DNA of 5,371 nt, from assembly GCA_964555735.1 (NCBI GenBank), contig CAZKTS010000050.1:1-5371 (forward strand). Reading direction: 5' to 3'. The notes beneath the pieces were generated by a model. That model ran no database searches. It was given only the letters and a program-made list of their open reading frames with translations, and was not told the origin of the DNA. Source of the DNA: CAZKTS01 sp964555735. GTDB lineage: Bacteria > Actinomycetota > Acidimicrobiia > IMCC26256 > PALSA-555. Numbering within the stretch: position 1 is the first letter of the stretch; every line of letters begins with the position of its first letter. Below, piece after piece: positions 4,948 through 5,371 of the stretch. The translations under genes and the position numbers were made by a program.

Positions 4948-5371
4948 GACTTCTGCTCCACCTCCCGGGTCGTCGTCGTTGCGGGCAAGGGCGGGGTCGG
5001 CAAGACCACCGTGACCGCGGCCATGGCCGTCGCTGCGGCTCGCGCCGGCGCAAGCGTGCTGATCGTGGAGGTCGAAGGCAAGTCGGGGCTCGCGAGCGCC
5101 TTCGGCCTCGGCCGCGGGCTGGAGTACGAGGAGGTGGAGGTCCGCCCCGGCGTGCGCGCCCGGACGCTCACCCCGGACCAGGCGTTGCTCGAGTACCTGG
5201 AGGAGCGAGGTCTGCGGCGAGTGTCGAAGCGTCTCGTGCGTTCGGGTGCACTCGACGTGGTCGCGACCGCCGTGCCGGGGATGAAGGACATCCTCGTGCT
5301 GGGCAAGGTGAAGCAGCTCGAGCGCGCGCGAGCAGCCGACCTGATCTTGATCGACGCCCCGGCCGCCGGCC
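4936..5371 (+). CDS. ArsA/Get3-like ATPase, N-terminal 145 residues (truncated by window edge)
   Basis: The frame is open to the right edge, giving the N-terminal 145 residues of a longer SIMIBI ATPase. RVVVVAGKGGVGKTT (11-25) is a deviant Walker A with signature Lys18 and catalytic Lys23. LILIDAPAAG (136-145) is the Walker B and start of switch II. The spacing between them suits ArsA/Get3-type ATPases and not ParA/MinD. The DPAH block that follows strand 2 in true ArsA/Get3 is replaced by VEVEGKSGLASAFG (44-57). That fits the divergent actinobacterial ArsA-like proteins, such as M. tuberculosis Rv3679/Rv3680, reported as Get3-like. A role in handling tail-anchored or other hydrophobic clients is possible but unproven. 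The start is ATG 4936; an in-frame ATG at 4927 would add three residues but overlaps the probable -10 element. The gene is divergent from NfeD and overlaps its first 12 bases. A second ArsA-like gene often follows in this locus. Confidence 0.88.
   Translation, partial: MELHDFCSTSRVVVVAGKGGVGKTTVTAAMAVAAARAGASVLIVEVEGKSGLASAFGLGRGLEYEEVEVRPGVRARTLTPDQALLEYLEERGLRRVSKRLVRSGALDVVATAVPGMKDILVLGKVKQLERARAADLILIDAPAAG
4956..4965 (-). promoter_or_regulatory. Ribosome-binding site of NfeD inside the divergent ATPase gene
   Basis: The minus strand reads GGAGGTGGAG at 4965-4956, ending eight bases before the NfeD ATG at 4947. It supports that start and implies a leadered NfeD message whose promoter lies within the ATPase coding region. 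No clear -10 element is visible there. Confidence 0.6.

Overview
This is a GC-rich (roughly 70%), gene-dense stretch of chromosome. A WhiB-type iron-sulfur regulator, a family essentially confined to Actinomycetota and their phages, together with likely leaderless promoters and a Get3/ArsA-like ATPase beside WhiB and MBL/Nudix genes, points to an actinobacterium. The class cannot be fixed from this window; a deep branch such as Acidimicrobiia is only a guess.

Layout, left to right. Bases 1-85 look like a divergent promoter region. Rightward it serves an Mrp/ApbC-family Fe-S carrier ATPase (86-1315, +). Leftward it may serve a gene lying almost wholly outside the window. Mrp converges on a leftward block: a metallo-beta-lactamase-fold hydrolase with a LACTB2-like winged helix (1341-2186, -), translationally coupled by a TGATG overlap to an upstream NUDT19-like Nudix hydrolase (2186-3025, -), preceded by a WhiB-like regulator (3104-3361, -). 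Next is a long NfeD-type membrane protein (3505-4947, -) whose ClpP-like domain appears to have lost its catalytic serine and lysine. At the right edge a divergent ArsA/Get3-like ATPase begins (4936 to beyond 5371, +). No intergenic gap exceeds 150 bases, and I see no RNA genes, CRISPR arrays or insertion sequences.

How they may work together. The neighbourhood resembles the conserved actinobacterial locus that in Mycobacterium tuberculosis holds an MBL-fold protein (Rv3677c), two ArsA/Get3-like ATPases (Rv3679/Rv3680) and whiB4; that comparison is from memory. Here Nudix, NfeD and a WhiB protein lie in the same interval. The most distinctive local feature is the NfeD/ATPase junction: the two divergent genes begin inside one perfect 12-bp palindrome, ATGGAGCTCCAT, so each starts Met-Glu-Leu-His and their 5' ends overlap. 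The ATPase and Nudix genes also appear to share a leaderless promoter type, with CGTAGCATG placing the predicted transcription start on or next to the start codon. These regulatory calls rest on sequence pattern only.
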